Shown one piece after another: positions 25,008 to 34,593 of a stretch of DNA of 64,000 nucleotides (position 1 is its first letter; each line of letters begins with the position of its first letter). The stretch covers positions 1 to 64,000 of the forward strand of contig CAJUJK010000016.1 in assembly GCA_910586705.1 (NCBI GenBank). Direction: 5' to 3'. Both the position numbers and the translations under genes were made by a program. Source of the DNA: an uncultured Lachnospiraceae bacterium (GTDB lineage: Bacteria > Bacillota > Clostridia > Lachnospirales > Lachnospiraceae). Under the pieces are notes generated by a model. That model made no database searches, was not told the origin of the DNA, and saw nothing but the letters and a program-made list of their open reading frames with translations.

Positions 25008-25448
25008 TCAGAGCTTCATCCCCACCAGCTCCACCGCCCTCTTCACAAGCGAAAGCAGACGCTCCTGCTTCCCGGTCAGATACAGGTAACCGCACAGCGC
25101 CTCGAAGCCCGTCGCCTTGCGGTACTCGATGACCGTAGCGTTTTTCGCGGTGGTATAGGATTTGGCGTTCCGCCCGCGCTTGTAGACCGTCTGCTCTTCC
25201 TCGGTCAGTTCCTCCATCAGCGCCTCGATCATCCGTGCCTGCACCCTCGCGTTCACGTAGGCGACCGTCTTATGATGCAGTTTGTTGGCGGAGGTATTGC
25301 CCCGCTCCACAACCACGGTGCGGATCACCAGATCAAAGACCGCATCCCCGATATAGGCGAGCGTCAGCGGCGAATAGGTGCGTATGTCTATCTCCCCACA
25401 GGCAAAATCCCGCTTGATCGCCTCGAGGATCGTTATGCTCTCTTCCAT
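25008..25448 (-). CDS. mrnC: Mini-ribonuclease III
   Basis: 146 residues, an RNase III catalytic domain without a double-stranded RNA-binding domain. SPLTLAYIGDAVFDLVIRT holds the acidic catalytic residues; HHKTVAYVNARVQA and KRGRNAKSYTTAKNA are MrnC family motifs. It trims the ends of 23S rRNA precursor as a dimer. It overlaps the end of cysS by 16 bases and precedes rlmB, the classic Firmicutes cysS-mrnC-rlmB order. Confidence 0.97.
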   Translation of the reverse strand: MEESITILEAIKRDFACGEIDIRTYSPLTLAYIGDAVFDLVIRTVVVERGNTSANKLHHKTVAYVNARVQARMIEALMEELTEEEQTVYKRGRNAKSYTTAKNATVIEYRKATGFEALCGYLYLTGKQERLLSLVKRAVELVGMKL

Positions 25449-26842
25449 TTGACTCCCTCGCGCGTATCTTCCAGTACAATGCCCTTCCCGGCAAGGAGAT
25501 CCCGGATCTCGTCCGCCCTCGCAAAGTTTTTCGCCTTTCTGGCGTCCTGTCTCTCCTGAATCAGCGACTCGATCTCCTCATCCAACATCTCCTGCTGACG
25601 TTCTGCCGTAAGCCCGCAGATATCCATAAGCTCCACGATCTCGTCTTTCAGCGCACGGATAAATGCCGCACTTGCACCCTCTCCCACGGACGTATTGGCG
25701 AATTTTACCAGCTCAAAAATCGCGGAGATGGCGTCCGCCGTATTGAAATCGTCGTCCATCGCCTCGTCAAACTTTGTCACATACTCCTTCGCCTGCACAA
25801 GCGCTTTCTCCTCGTCGGCGCCCGGCTCCTGTGTCTGCGCCTTTTCCAGAAGGAAGTTTAAGTTGGACACGCAGGTCACGATCCGCTCCAGACCGTTCTT
25901 CGCCGCCTCCATCAGCTCCGCGCTGAAATTCAGGGGACTTCTGTAATGGGCGGAGAGCATGAAGAACCGCAGCACCTGCAGGTCGTACTTCTCACTGATG
26001 TCCCGCACGGTAAAGAAATTGCCGAGGGACTTGGACATTTTTTTATTGTCAATATTTAAGAACCCGTTGTGCATCCAGTATTTGGCAAAAGGTTTGCCGT
26101 TCGCCGCCTCCGACTGGGCGATCTCATTCTCGTGGTGGGGAAAAATCAGGTCCTCGCCGCCCGCATGAATGTCAATCTCCTCCCCCAGATACTTCTTGCT
26201 CATCACGGAGCACTCGATATGCCAGCCCGGTCTTCCCTCGCACCACGGGGACTCCCAGAAAGGCTCGCCCTCTTTCTTCGGTTTCCAGAGCACAAAGTCC
26301 AGTGGATCCTGCTTCTGCTCCTCCCCGGACACCAGAAGGGAACGCCCGCCGCTGCGCAGGTCGTCCAGATTTTTATGGGAAAGCTTGCCGTAACCCGGAA
26401 AACTTCTCGTCTTAAAGTAAACGGTGCCGTCCTCCGCCACATAGGCGTGTCCCTTGTCGATCAGCGTCTGAATCATCTCGATCATGCCGCCGATCTCGCA
26501 GGTCGCCTTGGGATGCGTGGTGGCGGGCTTCACATGCAGCGCCTCCATGTCCTTTTTGCACTCCTCGATATAGCGCTCCGAAATCACGGAAGGGTCCGTG
26601 CCCTCCTCGTTCGCCTTCTTGATGATCTTGTCGTCCACATCCGTGAAGTTCGACACGTAATTGACGTCATAGCCCCTGTGCTCCATATAGCGGCGCACCG
26701 TATCAAACACGATCATAGGTCTCGCGTTTCCGATATGAATCAGGTTGTAGACCGTAGGTCCGCACACATACATGCTGACCTTCCCCTCCTCAATCGGCAC
26801 AAACTCCTCTTTTTTCCCCGACAGCGTATTGTAAACTTTCAT
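25433..26842 (-). CDS. cysS: Cysteinyl-tRNA synthetase
   Basis: 469 residues, class Ia. HIGH motif within CGPTVYNLIHIGNARP and KMSKS within NKKMSKSLGNF; zinc ligands come from Cys28, GWHIECSVMS and the HxxE of HHENE. It charges tRNA-Cys. The start at 26842 follows AGGAG; upstream codons of the open frame are non-coding. It lies 78 bases after cysE with no terminator between, so cysE-cysS-mrnC-rlmB-SGNH form one transcription unit. No T-box was found upstream of cysE or cysS. Confidence 0.98.
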   Translation of the reverse strand: MKVYNTLSGKKEEFVPIEEGKVSMYVCGPTVYNLIHIGNARPMIVFDTVRRYMEHRGYDVNYVSNFTDVDDKIIKKANEEGTDPSVISERYIEECKKDMEALHVKPATTHPKATCEIGGMIEMIQTLIDKGHAYVAEDGTVYFKTRSFPGYGKLSHKNLDDLRSGGRSLLVSGEEQKQDPLDFVLWKPKKEGEPFWESPWCEGRPGWHIECSVMSKKYLGEEIDIHAGGEDLIFPHHENEIAQSEAANGKPFAKYWMHNGFLNIDNKKMSKSLGNFFTVRDISEKYDLQVLRFFMLSAHYRSPLNFSAELMEAAKNGLERIVTCVSNLNFLLEKAQTQEPGADEEKALVQAKEYVTKFDEAMDDDFNTADAISAIFELVKFANTSVGEGASAAFIRALKDEIVELMDICGLTAERQQEMLDEEIESLIQERQDARKAKNFARADEIRDLLAGKGIVLEDTREGVKWKRA

Positions 26843-26919
26843 AAATCTCCTCTCTTTCCGCGTCTGCGTTGGAATATACAACGTGCACAATGAACACAAC
26901 CTTACCCTGTGTTTCGCAA

Positions 26920-27588
26920 TTATTTTTCTCTCCTCATATTCTTCATCTCCCGCTCCAGATCAAGCAGCCGGTTTGTCAGCTCCGCGTTGGCGCGCTGCAA
27001 AACCATAATATCTTCCCGCACCGGGTCTGGCAGATGGGTCTGGTCCAGCTCCTCCTGCGGCAGCGCCATGTTGTCGCGCCTGACCACGCGCCCGGGCACG
27101 CCCACCACCGTGGAATTGGGCGGCACTTCGTTTAGCACCACGCTCCCTGCCCCGATTTTACTATTATCCCCGATTTTAAAGGAGCCAAGCACCTTCGCGC
27201 CGGTGCTGATCATAACGTTGTTCCCGATGGTCGGGTGTCTTTTCCCCTGCTCCTTGCCTGTGCCGCCGAGGGTCACGCCCTGATAGAGCGTAACGTTATC
27301 GCCGATCACCGTGGTCTCCCCGATAATGACGCCATGTCCATGGTCAATAAAAAAGCCCTTGCCGATCTGCGCGCCCGGATGGATCTCAATGCCCGTCCTG
27401 CGCGCGCCCTTCTGGGAAACCCACCTCGCCCAGAAATAATGGTGGCGCAGATACAGCTTGTGCGCCAGCCGGTAATAGCACATCACTTTAAAGCTGGGAT
27501 AGAGAAAAACTTCCATATTGGAGTGAATTGCCGGATCACGCTCGCGTATGATACGGATTTCCTCCTTTATATTTCCGATAAAGCCCAT
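26920..27588 (-). CDS. cysE: Serine O-acetyltransferase
   Basis: 222 residues. An N-terminal helical domain is followed by the left-handed beta-helix of hexapeptide repeats (GIEIHPGAQIGKGFFIDHGH, ETTVIGDNVTLYQGVTLGGTG) and the C-terminal GVPGRVVRRD. It acetylates serine with acetyl-CoA, the first step of cysteine synthesis. The last 35 residues form a predicted coiled helix (ELTNRLLDLEREMKNMRREK), longer than in the short enterobacterial form. A good promoter lies upstream. It is first in the cysE-cysS unit, which ties cysteine synthesis to its charging. Confidence 0.97.
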   Translation of the reverse strand: MGFIGNIKEEIRIIRERDPAIHSNMEVFLYPSFKVMCYYRLAHKLYLRHHYFWARWVSQKGARRTGIEIHPGAQIGKGFFIDHGHGVIIGETTVIGDNVTLYQGVTLGGTGKEQGKRHPTIGNNVMISTGAKVLGSFKIGDNSKIGAGSVVLNEVPPNSTVVGVPGRVVRRDNMALPQEELDQTHLPDPVREDIMVLQRANAELTNRLLDLEREMKNMRREK

Positions 27589-27698
27589 GTAACCGCTCCT
27601 TCTGCGTCTCCATTCATACCACGCCGGATTCTATGTCTATCCGGCTTGAAAAGTAGTCCTTTATCATAAATCGTCTGCAAGAAATTTCTACCATAATT

Positions 27699-27727
27699 AG
27701 AATATGCAACTTAGGACATTTTGTCAA
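27699..27727 (-). promoter_or_regulatory. SigA-type promoter for cysE-cysS
   Basis: On the minus strand TTGACA (27727-27722) and TATTCT (27704-27699) with a 17-base spacer, about 110 bases before the cysE start. Confidence 0.8.
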
Positions 27728-27810
27728 GGAAACCTGTGCATTAGCAGAATTGCAAGACTTGCGAAGCAGGCTCATGCCTGCATGAAAGACTGATTTGCAA
27801 ATCCTGCAAT

Positions 27811-27853
27811 GAGCAGCGCGAACGACAGATACGAAGCATCTGGCGTCTGCTTA
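27811..27853 (-). repeat. Intergenic repeat family A, inverted copy
   Basis: Read on the minus strand it begins TAAGCAGACGCCAGATGCTT and continues through CGTATCTGTCGTTCGCGCTGCTC; it closely matches 60359-60401 and more loosely 56561-56598 on the plus strand. AGATGC/GTATCT forms the central hairpin. The remainder of the 346-base cysE-GH3 gap holds further small hairpins and the cysE promoter. Confidence 0.7.
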
Positions 27854-27871
27854 TGCACACAACACGCAGAA

Positions 27872-27909
27872 TGTCCCGCAACACGCAAATCTTCGCGCGG
27901 TGCGGGACA
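27872..27909. terminator. Hairpin downstream of the GH3 gene
   Basis: TGTCCCGCA (27872-27880) and TGCGGGACA (27901-27909) pair perfectly, with an inner CGC/GCG stem. It lies 25 bases past the GH3 stop and may end that transcript, although a T-run is lacking. Confidence 0.5.
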
Positions 27910-27934
27910 CCCTGCCTTTATGTATATATCCCCC

Positions 27935-30046
27935 TCAAGAAAATGTAACTGGCACTTCCACACATTTCTTCCCGGCAAGCGCAGCCGTCCGGCTGTCAGG
28001 CTGTCCGGTACCCACATAGAGCGTATACTTGCCGCCGCCTTTGACAAAAACGCCATCCTCGTTCACCGCAAGAAAAGCATTGCCGGAAACGGTCATATCC
28101 ATCTCCGTGCGCTCTTCCGCCTCCAGAAAAACTCTCGCAAAAGCGCAGAGGCTGTGATTCGGCACGGCGAACGGCGACTCCATATCCTTCACATAAATCT
28201 GAACCACGTCGCCCGTCGCGATATCTCCCGCGTTCTTCACCGTCACATGCACGGTCACATCGCCTGTCGTCTCATCCGTCCGAATGACTTCCGCCTTTTC
28301 CACCTGCACGTCGCCGTAAGTCAGCCCGTACCCGAAGGGATAGAGTGCCTCCTGCTCCATATAGCGGTAGGTTCTCCCCTTCATGGTGTAGTCTTCAAAG
28401 GCAGGCAGTTCTTCCAGCGTGCGGTAAAACGTCACTGGCAGCTTGCCGGACGGAGAACAGTCCCCGAACAGAATGTCCGCCACCGCCTTTCCGCCCCTCG
28501 CGCCGGGATACCAGAGCTGCAGGACAGCCGCCGCCTTATCCTGCGCTTCGGAGAGGTCGATTGCGCTTCCCGCCATTAGACAAACAACCACGGGCTTACC
28601 TGCGGCAAACACCGCCTCCATGAGCTTTCTCTGCGGCTCGGGCAGAAGCAGATCCGCCTTATCGCCGGACGCATAACTGTTGCCCGTATCGCCCTCTTCT
28701 CCCTCCAGCGTCTCGTTCAGTCCCACACAGAGCACCACCACATCGCTGTGTTTCGCCACGATCACCGCCTCCGCGACGCGGTCGTTCTCCCACGCCAGAT
28801 TCTCCACGCGGTCTTTAAATAAATGGGAGCCTTCCGAGTATAAAACTCTTCCATTATATCCGACTTTATCCTGTATTCCCTCTAAAACCGTAATGTATCG
28901 AGACGAAGTTCCGTGATAATTTCCGACCAACGCCTCTCTGCTGTCCGCATTTGGTCCGATCACGCCGATGGTCTGTCCCGCCGAAGCATTGAGCGGAAGA
29001 ACGCCGTCATTTTTCAGAAGCACAACCGACTCTCTGGTGAGCTGCTGCGCCACCTCCAGATGCGCCTCGCACTCCACCTTTTCATAAGAAATGTCGTCGT
29101 ACCTGCTCCCGTCAAACAGCCCCAGAAGGTATCTCGTGGTGAACGCGCGCACCGCCGCCTCCGTGATCTCCTCCTCCGTCACCAGCCCCTGTTCCAACGC
29201 TTTTAACAGATAGAGATAAGTCACGCCGCAGTTGATGTCACAGCCACACTTTAGCGCCAGCGCCGCTGACTCCTCCATGGTGTGCGTCACCATATGTTTT
29301 TCGTGAAAATCCTTGATCGCCCAGCAGTCTGACACGTAATGCCCCTCAAACTTCCATTCGTCACGGAGAATATCCTGCATCAGCGTCTTACTGCCGCAGC
29401 ACGGCTCTCCGTTGGTCCGGTTGTAGGCGCCCATCACGGCTTCCACCCCCGCCTCCTGCACACATGCCTTAAAGGCGGGCAGATAGGTCTCCGCCATATC
29501 TTTCTTTGTGGCGACGGCGTTGAACTCATGGCGCACCGCCTCGGGCCCCGAATGCACCGCAAAATGCTTGGCGCACGCCGCAGATTTCAACACATCCTTG
29601 TCGTCGCCCTGCAGTCCCTCCACATAAGCCACGCCCAGTCTGGAAGTCAGGTAAGGGTCCTCCCCGTAAGTCTCCTGTCCCCTGCCCCATCTGGGATCCC
29701 TGAATATATTCACATTGGGCGACCAGAACGTCAGCCCTTTATAGATGTCTCTGTCGTTTTCCGCCGAGTACGCATTGTATTTCGCCCTGCCCTCTGTTGA
29801 CGCCACATCCCCGGCGCTATGTATCAATTCCGTGTCAAAAGTCGCCGCCATGCCGATCGCCTGCGGAAAGCTGGTCGCCACACCCGCCCTCGCAACGCCG
29901 TGCAACGCCTCGCCCCACCAGTTGTAGGCTGGCACGCCGAGTCTCTCGATCGCCGGCGCGTCGTAGCGAAGCTGGGAAGCCCTCTCCTCCACAGTCATCT
30001 GCCCCACCAATTCCTCTGCCTTGCGTCTTGCCTGTTCTCTCGTCAT
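27935..30046 (-). CDS. Glycoside hydrolase family 3 (beta-glucosidase/xylosidase type)
   Basis: 703 residues, no signal peptide, so intracellular. The N-terminal barrel contains the GH3 signatures YNWWGEALHGVARAG, RDPRWGRGQETYGEDP and the nucleophile Asp240 in HYVSDCWAIKDF; the C-terminal alpha/beta sandwich has GPNADSREALVGNYHGTSS and VCLMAGSAIDL; a fibronectin III-like domain ends the protein (about 590-690). The WWGEALHG form is common in beta-xylosidase/arabinosidase-type members, but beta-glucosidase activity is also possible. The gene is divergent from an AraC regulator next to a sugar ABC transporter, which suggests it cleaves the imported oligosaccharide. Confidence 0.93.
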   Translation of the reverse strand: MTREQARRKAEELVGQMTVEERASQLRYDAPAIERLGVPAYNWWGEALHGVARAGVATSFPQAIGMAATFDTELIHSAGDVASTEGRAKYNAYSAENDRDIYKGLTFWSPNVNIFRDPRWGRGQETYGEDPYLTSRLGVAYVEGLQGDDKDVLKSAACAKHFAVHSGPEAVRHEFNAVATKKDMAETYLPAFKACVQEAGVEAVMGAYNRTNGEPCCGSKTLMQDILRDEWKFEGHYVSDCWAIKDFHEKHMVTHTMEESAALALKCGCDINCGVTYLYLLKALEQGLVTEEEITEAAVRAFTTRYLLGLFDGSRYDDISYEKVECEAHLEVAQQLTRESVVLLKNDGVLPLNASAGQTIGVIGPNADSREALVGNYHGTSSRYITVLEGIQDKVGYNGRVLYSEGSHLFKDRVENLAWENDRVAEAVIVAKHSDVVVLCVGLNETLEGEEGDTGNSYASGDKADLLLPEPQRKLMEAVFAAGKPVVVCLMAGSAIDLSEAQDKAAAVLQLWYPGARGGKAVADILFGDCSPSGKLPVTFYRTLEELPAFEDYTMKGRTYRYMEQEALYPFGYGLTYGDVQVEKAEVIRTDETTGDVTVHVTVKNAGDIATGDVVQIYVKDMESPFAVPNHSLCAFARVFLEAEERTEMDMTVSGNAFLAVNEDGVFVKGGGKYTLYVGTGQPDSRTAALAGKKCVEVPVTFS

Positions 30047-30111
30047 ATGCTATTTTCATCCTTTCCGCCCGTTTTTTCCGTGCTCTGGCTCCTCTGAAAG
30101 AAATCGCCCGG

Positions 30112-30140
30112 TTGCGACTTTTCCCCCTATGGAGTATAAT
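30112..30140 (+). promoter_or_regulatory. Promoter of the AraC-family gene
   Basis: TTGCGA (30112-30117) and consensus TATAAT (30135-30140) with 17-base spacing; a leader of about 100 bases contains a GCC/GGC hairpin (CAAGCCAGACGGCTTG). Confidence 0.7.
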
Positions 30141-30245
30141 AGACACAAGCCAGACGGCTTGCGCCCGGCATCGCCAAGCATTACCGCTTGTGAGATATGA
30201 CGCAATCATACCACATCAATCCTATGAATAACAGGAGTAAATCAA

Positions 30246-31178
30246 GTGAAATATGAAAAACTTTATCCCCCCTCAATTATGAGCAGTCTGAACCAGACCT
30301 CGAAAGAACGGTCGGTAAGCGGTTCAAGGGAGTATGTTGACTATATTGCCGAATCCCATCTGCGCATCTGGTACAATACCCAGACCGAAGGCTATGCGAA
30401 TCATTACCACAATGCCATGGAAATCATTGTCTGCGCAGAAAACCAATATATCATTACCACCAACAGCAGCACTTACACGCTGGACCCGGGGGACATTCTG
30501 ATCATCCCCCCTTATATGCTGCATGAACTTTACAGCAAGCCCTCCGGAGCACGATTTATCTATCTCATAGATATTGACATGCTGCGTTGTTTTCAGGATT
30601 ACAAGGCGCTGAGCCCTGCTTTTATCGAGCCTTATCTGTGTACGGCTGCCTCGCGCCCCGAAATATACCGAAAAGTTTACGATGCGCTGATGCAGATGGC
30701 TAACCTTTATTTCTCCCATCAGGTTTTCTGGGAAATATCCATCTACTCCGTGCTGTTGGAACTTTTTTCGACGATAGGTATCAACCACTATCTCCAGAAC
30801 ACGGATGCAAGTATCGAGGACACCGCCGACAAACAGTCGGAAAACTATATGCTGTTCTCCAACCTGCTCAATTTCATCGACACCCACTACGCGGACGATC
30901 TGACACTGGAGCAGGCGGCGGAATATATCGGCTTTTCCAAATACCATTTTACCCGTCTGTTCAAGCAGCACACCAACACGACGTTTCACAACTATCTGTG
31001 CTACAAACGGATTCAAGCGGCGCAGTCATTGCTCACCGAGGACAAGAACCGTCCCATTACGGAAATCGCTTTTTGCAGCGGCTTTAACAACCTTACTACG
31101 TTCAACCGGTGTTTCAGCAAATACACAAGCTGTTCCCCCACGGAATACCGCAACAAACTGCGCCACGAAGAAGTCTGA
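30246..31178 (+). CDS. AraC-family transcriptional regulator
   Basis: 310 residues: N-terminal cupin-like ligand domain (about 40-120, NHYHNAMEIIVCAENQYIIT and LDPGDILIIPPYMLHEL) and a C-terminal double helix-turn-helix (about 205-305; LTLEQAAEYIGFSKYHFTRL and ITEIAFCSGFNNLTTFNRCF). It probably senses the sugar and activates the flanking GH3 gene (divergent) and the sugar ABC operon (convergent). The stop is only 15 bases from the end of the permease gene. The ATG follows a GGAG-like site. Confidence 0.95.
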   Translation: MKYEKLYPPSIMSSLNQTSKERSVSGSREYVDYIAESHLRIWYNTQTEGYANHYHNAMEIIVCAENQYIITTNSSTYTLDPGDILIIPPYMLHELYSKPSGARFIYLIDIDMLRCFQDYKALSPAFIEPYLCTAASRPEIYRKVYDALMQMANLYFSHQVFWEISIYSVLLELFSTIGINHYLQNTDASIEDTADKQSENYMLFSNLLNFIDTHYADDLTLEQAAEYIGFSKYHFTRLFKQHTNTTFHNYLCYKRIQAAQSLLTEDKNRPITEIAFCSGFNNLTTFNRCFSKYTSCSPTEYRNKLRHEEV

Positions 31179-31193
31179 ATCCAAACTGCTTTA

Positions 31194-32036
31194 TTAACCT
31201 TTTACGCCGCCCAGCGCCACGCCGGCTATGATATACTTGGACAGAAGCAGGTATACTATGATTAGCGGCAGTACCGTCAGTGTCAGTCCCATGTAGACTG
31301 AGCCGTACTCTGTCTTATAGATATCACCCTTCAGGAGGCTTACCATGATAGGCATGGTATATTTCTTCTGGTCTGTCAGCAGTACGAGCGGTGTAAACAG
31401 ATTGTTCCAGCTTGCCACGAAACTGAAGATCGCCTGTGTCGCGATTGCCGGTTTCATAATCGGCAGCACAATCCGATTAAAAATCATGAACTCTTTCGCG
31501 CCGTCGATTCTCGCCGCCTGCACCATCTCCATGGAGAGCGTCGGCTGTAGGTACTGTCTCATAAAGAACACCATCGTCGGCGAAGCGATTGCCGGCAGTA
31601 TCAACATAGACAGCCTGTTTGTCATATGAATCTTATAAACCATCTGATAGAAACCGATCATCGTCACCTGTGCCGGAATCATCATCACTACCATGATAAA
31701 ACTGAAAAACGCATTTCTGAGCTTCCAGTTGTAAGCCACCTGCGCGTATGCGGTCAGAGAGGAAAAATAGATCGCCAGCGCTGTCGCCCCAATGGAAATA
31801 ATCAGCGAGTTTCCAAAACCGACTGCCGGGTTAAAGCTCTTGCCGAGCAGGATCTTGATATTGTTCATCATATAAGATGAAGGGATGAGCGAAATCGCAT
31901 GCTGCTGGATCTCCGTCGTGGATCTGGTCGCGTTCACGATCATGATCCAGAAAGGCAGAACACTCAAAATTGCCAGAAAGATACATACGACGTATATCAC
32001 AACCTTCATCACACGGTTTTCTTTATTATTTAACAT
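31194..32036 (-). CDS. Sugar ABC transporter permease, MalG type
   Basis: 280 residues with six predicted membrane helices. The inner-membrane permease EAA loop is MEMVQAARIDGAKEFMIFNR, which contacts the ATPase. The family imports oligosaccharides with MalF-type and binding-protein partners. It starts one base into the stop of the preceding permease gene (TAATG), so translation is coupled. No ATPase gene is in the operon; a shared MsmK-type ATPase encoded elsewhere is the usual solution in Firmicutes. Confidence 0.95.
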   Translation of the reverse strand: MLNNKENRVMKVVIYVVCIFLAILSVLPFWIMIVNATRSTTEIQQHAISLIPSSYMMNNIKILLGKSFNPAVGFGNSLIISIGATALAIYFSSLTAYAQVAYNWKLRNAFFSFIMVVMMIPAQVTMIGFYQMVYKIHMTNRLSMLILPAIASPTMVFFMRQYLQPTLSMEMVQAARIDGAKEFMIFNRIVLPIMKPAIATQAIFSFVASWNNLFTPLVLLTDQKKYTMPIMVSLLKGDIYKTEYGSVYMGLTLTVLPLIIVYLLLSKYIIAGVALGGVKG

Positions 32037-33025
32037 TACGCGTTCTCCTTTCCGGCTTTCAGCTTCTTCGCATAAGCCTTCTGCTGCTGTTTGATCTGCT
32101 TATTCAGCTGCGCTTCATCCTTATCCCTCATAACGAAGAACATGATCGAAGCAAGAATCGCGATAATCACAAACATAACCATACTCGCCGCAGCCGCCCT
32201 GTTGTACATGTAGCTTCCGCTGAACGCCTGCTTGTAGATAAACAGGCTGGTGGTCAGTGTCGCGTCGTCCGGCTTACCGTCCTGAAACAGTCTCGGGATA
32301 TCGAACATGTTCAGACCGCCGATCAGACTGGTAACAAGCGTAAACAGGAGTATCGTCTTGATATTCGGCATGGTAATATAGAAGAAAGTCTGTACGCGGC
32401 TCGCGCCGTCCACCTCCGCCGACTCGAAGATCTCGGGACTGATTCCCAGAATGCCGGAGATCAGCGTGATCATGGTGGAGCCGTACCACATCCATGTCTG
32501 GATGAAGATCACAACGCCTCTCGCCACAGCCTTACTTCTCAATAATTCGATAGGCGCATCGATGAATCCGAACCGCACGAGGAAATCGTTGACCGGACCC
32601 ATGGGATACCCGAAAAATCCGCTGAACAGGATAGCGATGGTCGCCGCCGTGATGATATTCGGCATATAGAGCAGTACCTTGAACGTACCCTGTCCCTTTA
32701 CCTTGCTTCTTCTGTCCGTGAACCATGCCGCTAACAGAAGCGCAAGAAGCATCTGCGGAATAAAGTTCGCAAGCCATATGACTACCGTATTCCGGAACGC
32801 CAGCTGAAATGACGGGCTCGACAATACAGTCTTAAAATTTCTGAAAAGGTCGTCGGTCAGAAAATGGATATCCGTCTTTCCCAGACCTTTCAGATCGGTA
32901 AAACCGATCACCGCCGTATACACGGTCGGATATAATGAAAACAATAAAAAAGCGATGACAAACGGTATACTGAATATGTAACCGTATTTCGCATATCTGT
33001 CATACCCCGGTTTCTTACTTTTCAT
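32036..33025 (-). CDS. Sugar ABC transporter permease, MalF/LacF type
   Basis: 329 residues with six predicted membrane helices; the EAA loop is SPEIFESAEVDGASRVQTFF. N-terminal YAKYGYIFSIPFVIAFLLFS is the typical first helix. A positively charged Lys-rich C-terminal tail (KQIKQQQKAYAKKLKAGKE) is in the cytoplasm. It follows the binding-protein gene after a 10-bp stem terminator and is coupled to the MalG-type gene. Confidence 0.95.
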   Translation of the reverse strand: MKSKKPGYDRYAKYGYIFSIPFVIAFLLFSLYPTVYTAVIGFTDLKGLGKTDIHFLTDDLFRNFKTVLSSPSFQLAFRNTVVIWLANFIPQMLLALLLAAWFTDRRSKVKGQGTFKVLLYMPNIITAATIAILFSGFFGYPMGPVNDFLVRFGFIDAPIELLRSKAVARGVVIFIQTWMWYGSTMITLISGILGISPEIFESAEVDGASRVQTFFYITMPNIKTILLFTLVTSLIGGLNMFDIPRLFQDGKPDDATLTTSLFIYKQAFSGSYMYNRAAAASMVMFVIIAILASIMFFVMRDKDEAQLNKQIKQQQKAYAKKLKAGKENA

Positions 33026-33073
33026 CCTTCCCCACCTTCCCGCAATCGTGTTATATTTCTTCTTCGTTGAAAA

Positions 33074-33101
33074 CAGGGCGGACGCTGATGGGTCCGCCCT
33101 G
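33074..33101 (-). terminator. Internal terminator between binding protein and permease genes
   Basis: CAGGGCGGAC (33074-33083) and GTCCGCCCTG (33092-33101) pair perfectly; on the minus strand it is followed by TTTTC. It likely keeps permease mRNA below binding-protein mRNA. Confidence 0.85.
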
Positions 33102-33138
33102 CCAAACAGTTATAACGATTACTCTGTGTGTTTATTAT

Positions 33139-34593
33139 TTATTCTACGATAACATCCAGATTGTCCGCTACCTGCTGCTTGAAGTCTGCGATCGCCTGCT
33201 CGCGGGACTTGTTGCCTGATGTGTACTCGCGGGTCTGATCTCTCCAGTACTGGTTGATGGTCTCGTCGTACTGTGTCAGGTTGGTGCCCTTTGCATACTG
33301 GTTTGCGGGAACGAATGCTTCAAACATGTTCTGTCCGCCAAGAAAATCAACGGAACCGTCGGACTTGGACATTACCGTGCCGCTGGCAACCGCGTCCTTC
33401 GTGCCGCCCTCACCGTTCAGTGTGCCGTTCGCCCACTTGTACTGCAGACCTTCCTCCGAGCTGTCCAGCGTAATCCACTCGATGATCTTGCCGACAGCTT
33501 CCGCTTTCTGGCTGTCCTTGTTTGCAAGAATCCATGTGCCGCCCCAGAAGAAACCGATGGGAGGCGTGCAGACTGCCCAGTCACCGTATGTACCTTCGCC
33601 TACGGCTGCACCGCCGCAGTTAGGAGCCATGGTGTAGTTGATGAGCCATGCGGGGCCGAAGAAGCCGAAGATGCCCTTCTCGCCTTCACCCTTCATATCT
33701 GCAAACCATGCGTCCTGCCAATCCTGTGTATCGTTGTGATAGCCGTTGTCCTTTAACTTCTTGGAGAGATCAAGGAACTCCTCACGCTTCGGGTCAATCG
33801 TCAGCTTGCCGTCAACGATCCAGCCCTGATCGGAGCTGTTCTCAACTGCGTGCCAGATATCGCCGTCGCCGGAAACAATGCCGTAGCCCTTTGCCTTCAG
33901 ATCTTCCGCTGCCGTGAAGAACTGATCCCAGCCGGGACCGATCTTCTTCTCAATTTCAGCCGGATCATCCGTGCCCCATACGTCCTTCGCGATGGAACGG
34001 CGGTAAATGAATGCGCCGCCTGTAGCCTGATAGCCGAGACCTACGAGCTGACCGTCGGGGTTGGTTCCGATATCAACCGTGTACTGCGCGATATCCGCCT
34101 CTTTTAACTTAGCGTCCACATCGATACCCATGTCTGCGTAAGGCATCGCGTAGTTGCTTGCGTCGCCCTGCGTATACTTCAGTACGAAAGCTGCCTCAGC
34201 GCAGTAGATGTCGGGAGCCTCCGCACCGCCTGCGGCAAGCGCCTGGTCAAGAGCGGGCTGGTAAGCGCCATCTGTTGTCGCAATAATTGTGGTGTTAATC
34301 TGGTAACCGAACTCGGGATGCGCCTCGATATACTTCTCAATCATGCCGGGAACCTCGTCTGTGAACGCCCAAACATTGATCGTATCGGAACCGCCGCCGG
34401 ACGTACCTGCGTCCGCTGCCGGCGCCTCGCTTCCGGAATCATCCGTGTCTGCTGCCGGCGCTTCCGGCGCTTCCGCCGCCCCGCTGTCACCCGAATCTGC
34501 CGCCGGTGCGCTGCTGCTGTCACCGCCGCCGCAGCCTGTCAGAAGAGATGCTGCCATACAGCCGCACAACATACATGCCAAAAACTTTTTCAT
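33139..34593 (-). CDS. Extracellular sugar-binding lipoprotein of an ABC transporter (family 1)
   Basis: 484 residues: lipoprotein signal (MKKFLACMLCGCMAASLLTG, lipobox Cys21), a low-complexity Ala/Pro/Asp/Ser linker (about 25-70), then a family-1 solute-binding fold (INVWAFTDEVPGMIEKYIEA ... FGPAWLINYTMAPNCGGAAV ... WGGTWILANKD). It captures an oligosaccharide for the two permeases encoded downstream. It is first in the operon and is separated from them by a terminator. GGAGG precedes the ATG. The neighbouring GH3 gene suggests a beta-linked oligosaccharide; the ligand is not identifiable from sequence. Confidence 0.93.
   Translation of the reverse strand: MKKFLACMLCGCMAASLLTGCGGGDSSSAPAADSGDSGAAEAPEAPAADTDDSGSEAPAADAGTSGGGSDTINVWAFTDEVPGMIEKYIEAHPEFGYQINTTIIATTDGAYQPALDQALAAGGAEAPDIYCAEAAFVLKYTQGDASNYAMPYADMGIDVDAKLKEADIAQYTVDIGTNPDGQLVGLGYQATGGAFIYRRSIAKDVWGTDDPAEIEKKIGPGWDQFFTAAEDLKAKGYGIVSGDGDIWHAVENSSDQGWIVDGKLTIDPKREEFLDLSKKLKDNGYHNDTQDWQDAWFADMKGEGEKGIFGFFGPAWLINYTMAPNCGGAAVGEGTYGDWAVCTPPIGFFWGGTWILANKDSQKAEAVGKIIEWITLDSSEEGLQYKWANGTLNGEGGTKDAVASGTVMSKSDGSVDFLGGQNMFEAFVPANQYAKGTNLTQYDETINQYWRDQTREYTSGNKSREQAIADFKQQVADNLDVIVE

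Noticed and set aside
26843..27760. T-box in front of cysE or cysS
   Set aside because: No conserved T-box sequence or specifier hairpin was found; the upstream gap holds a promoter and repeat elements.
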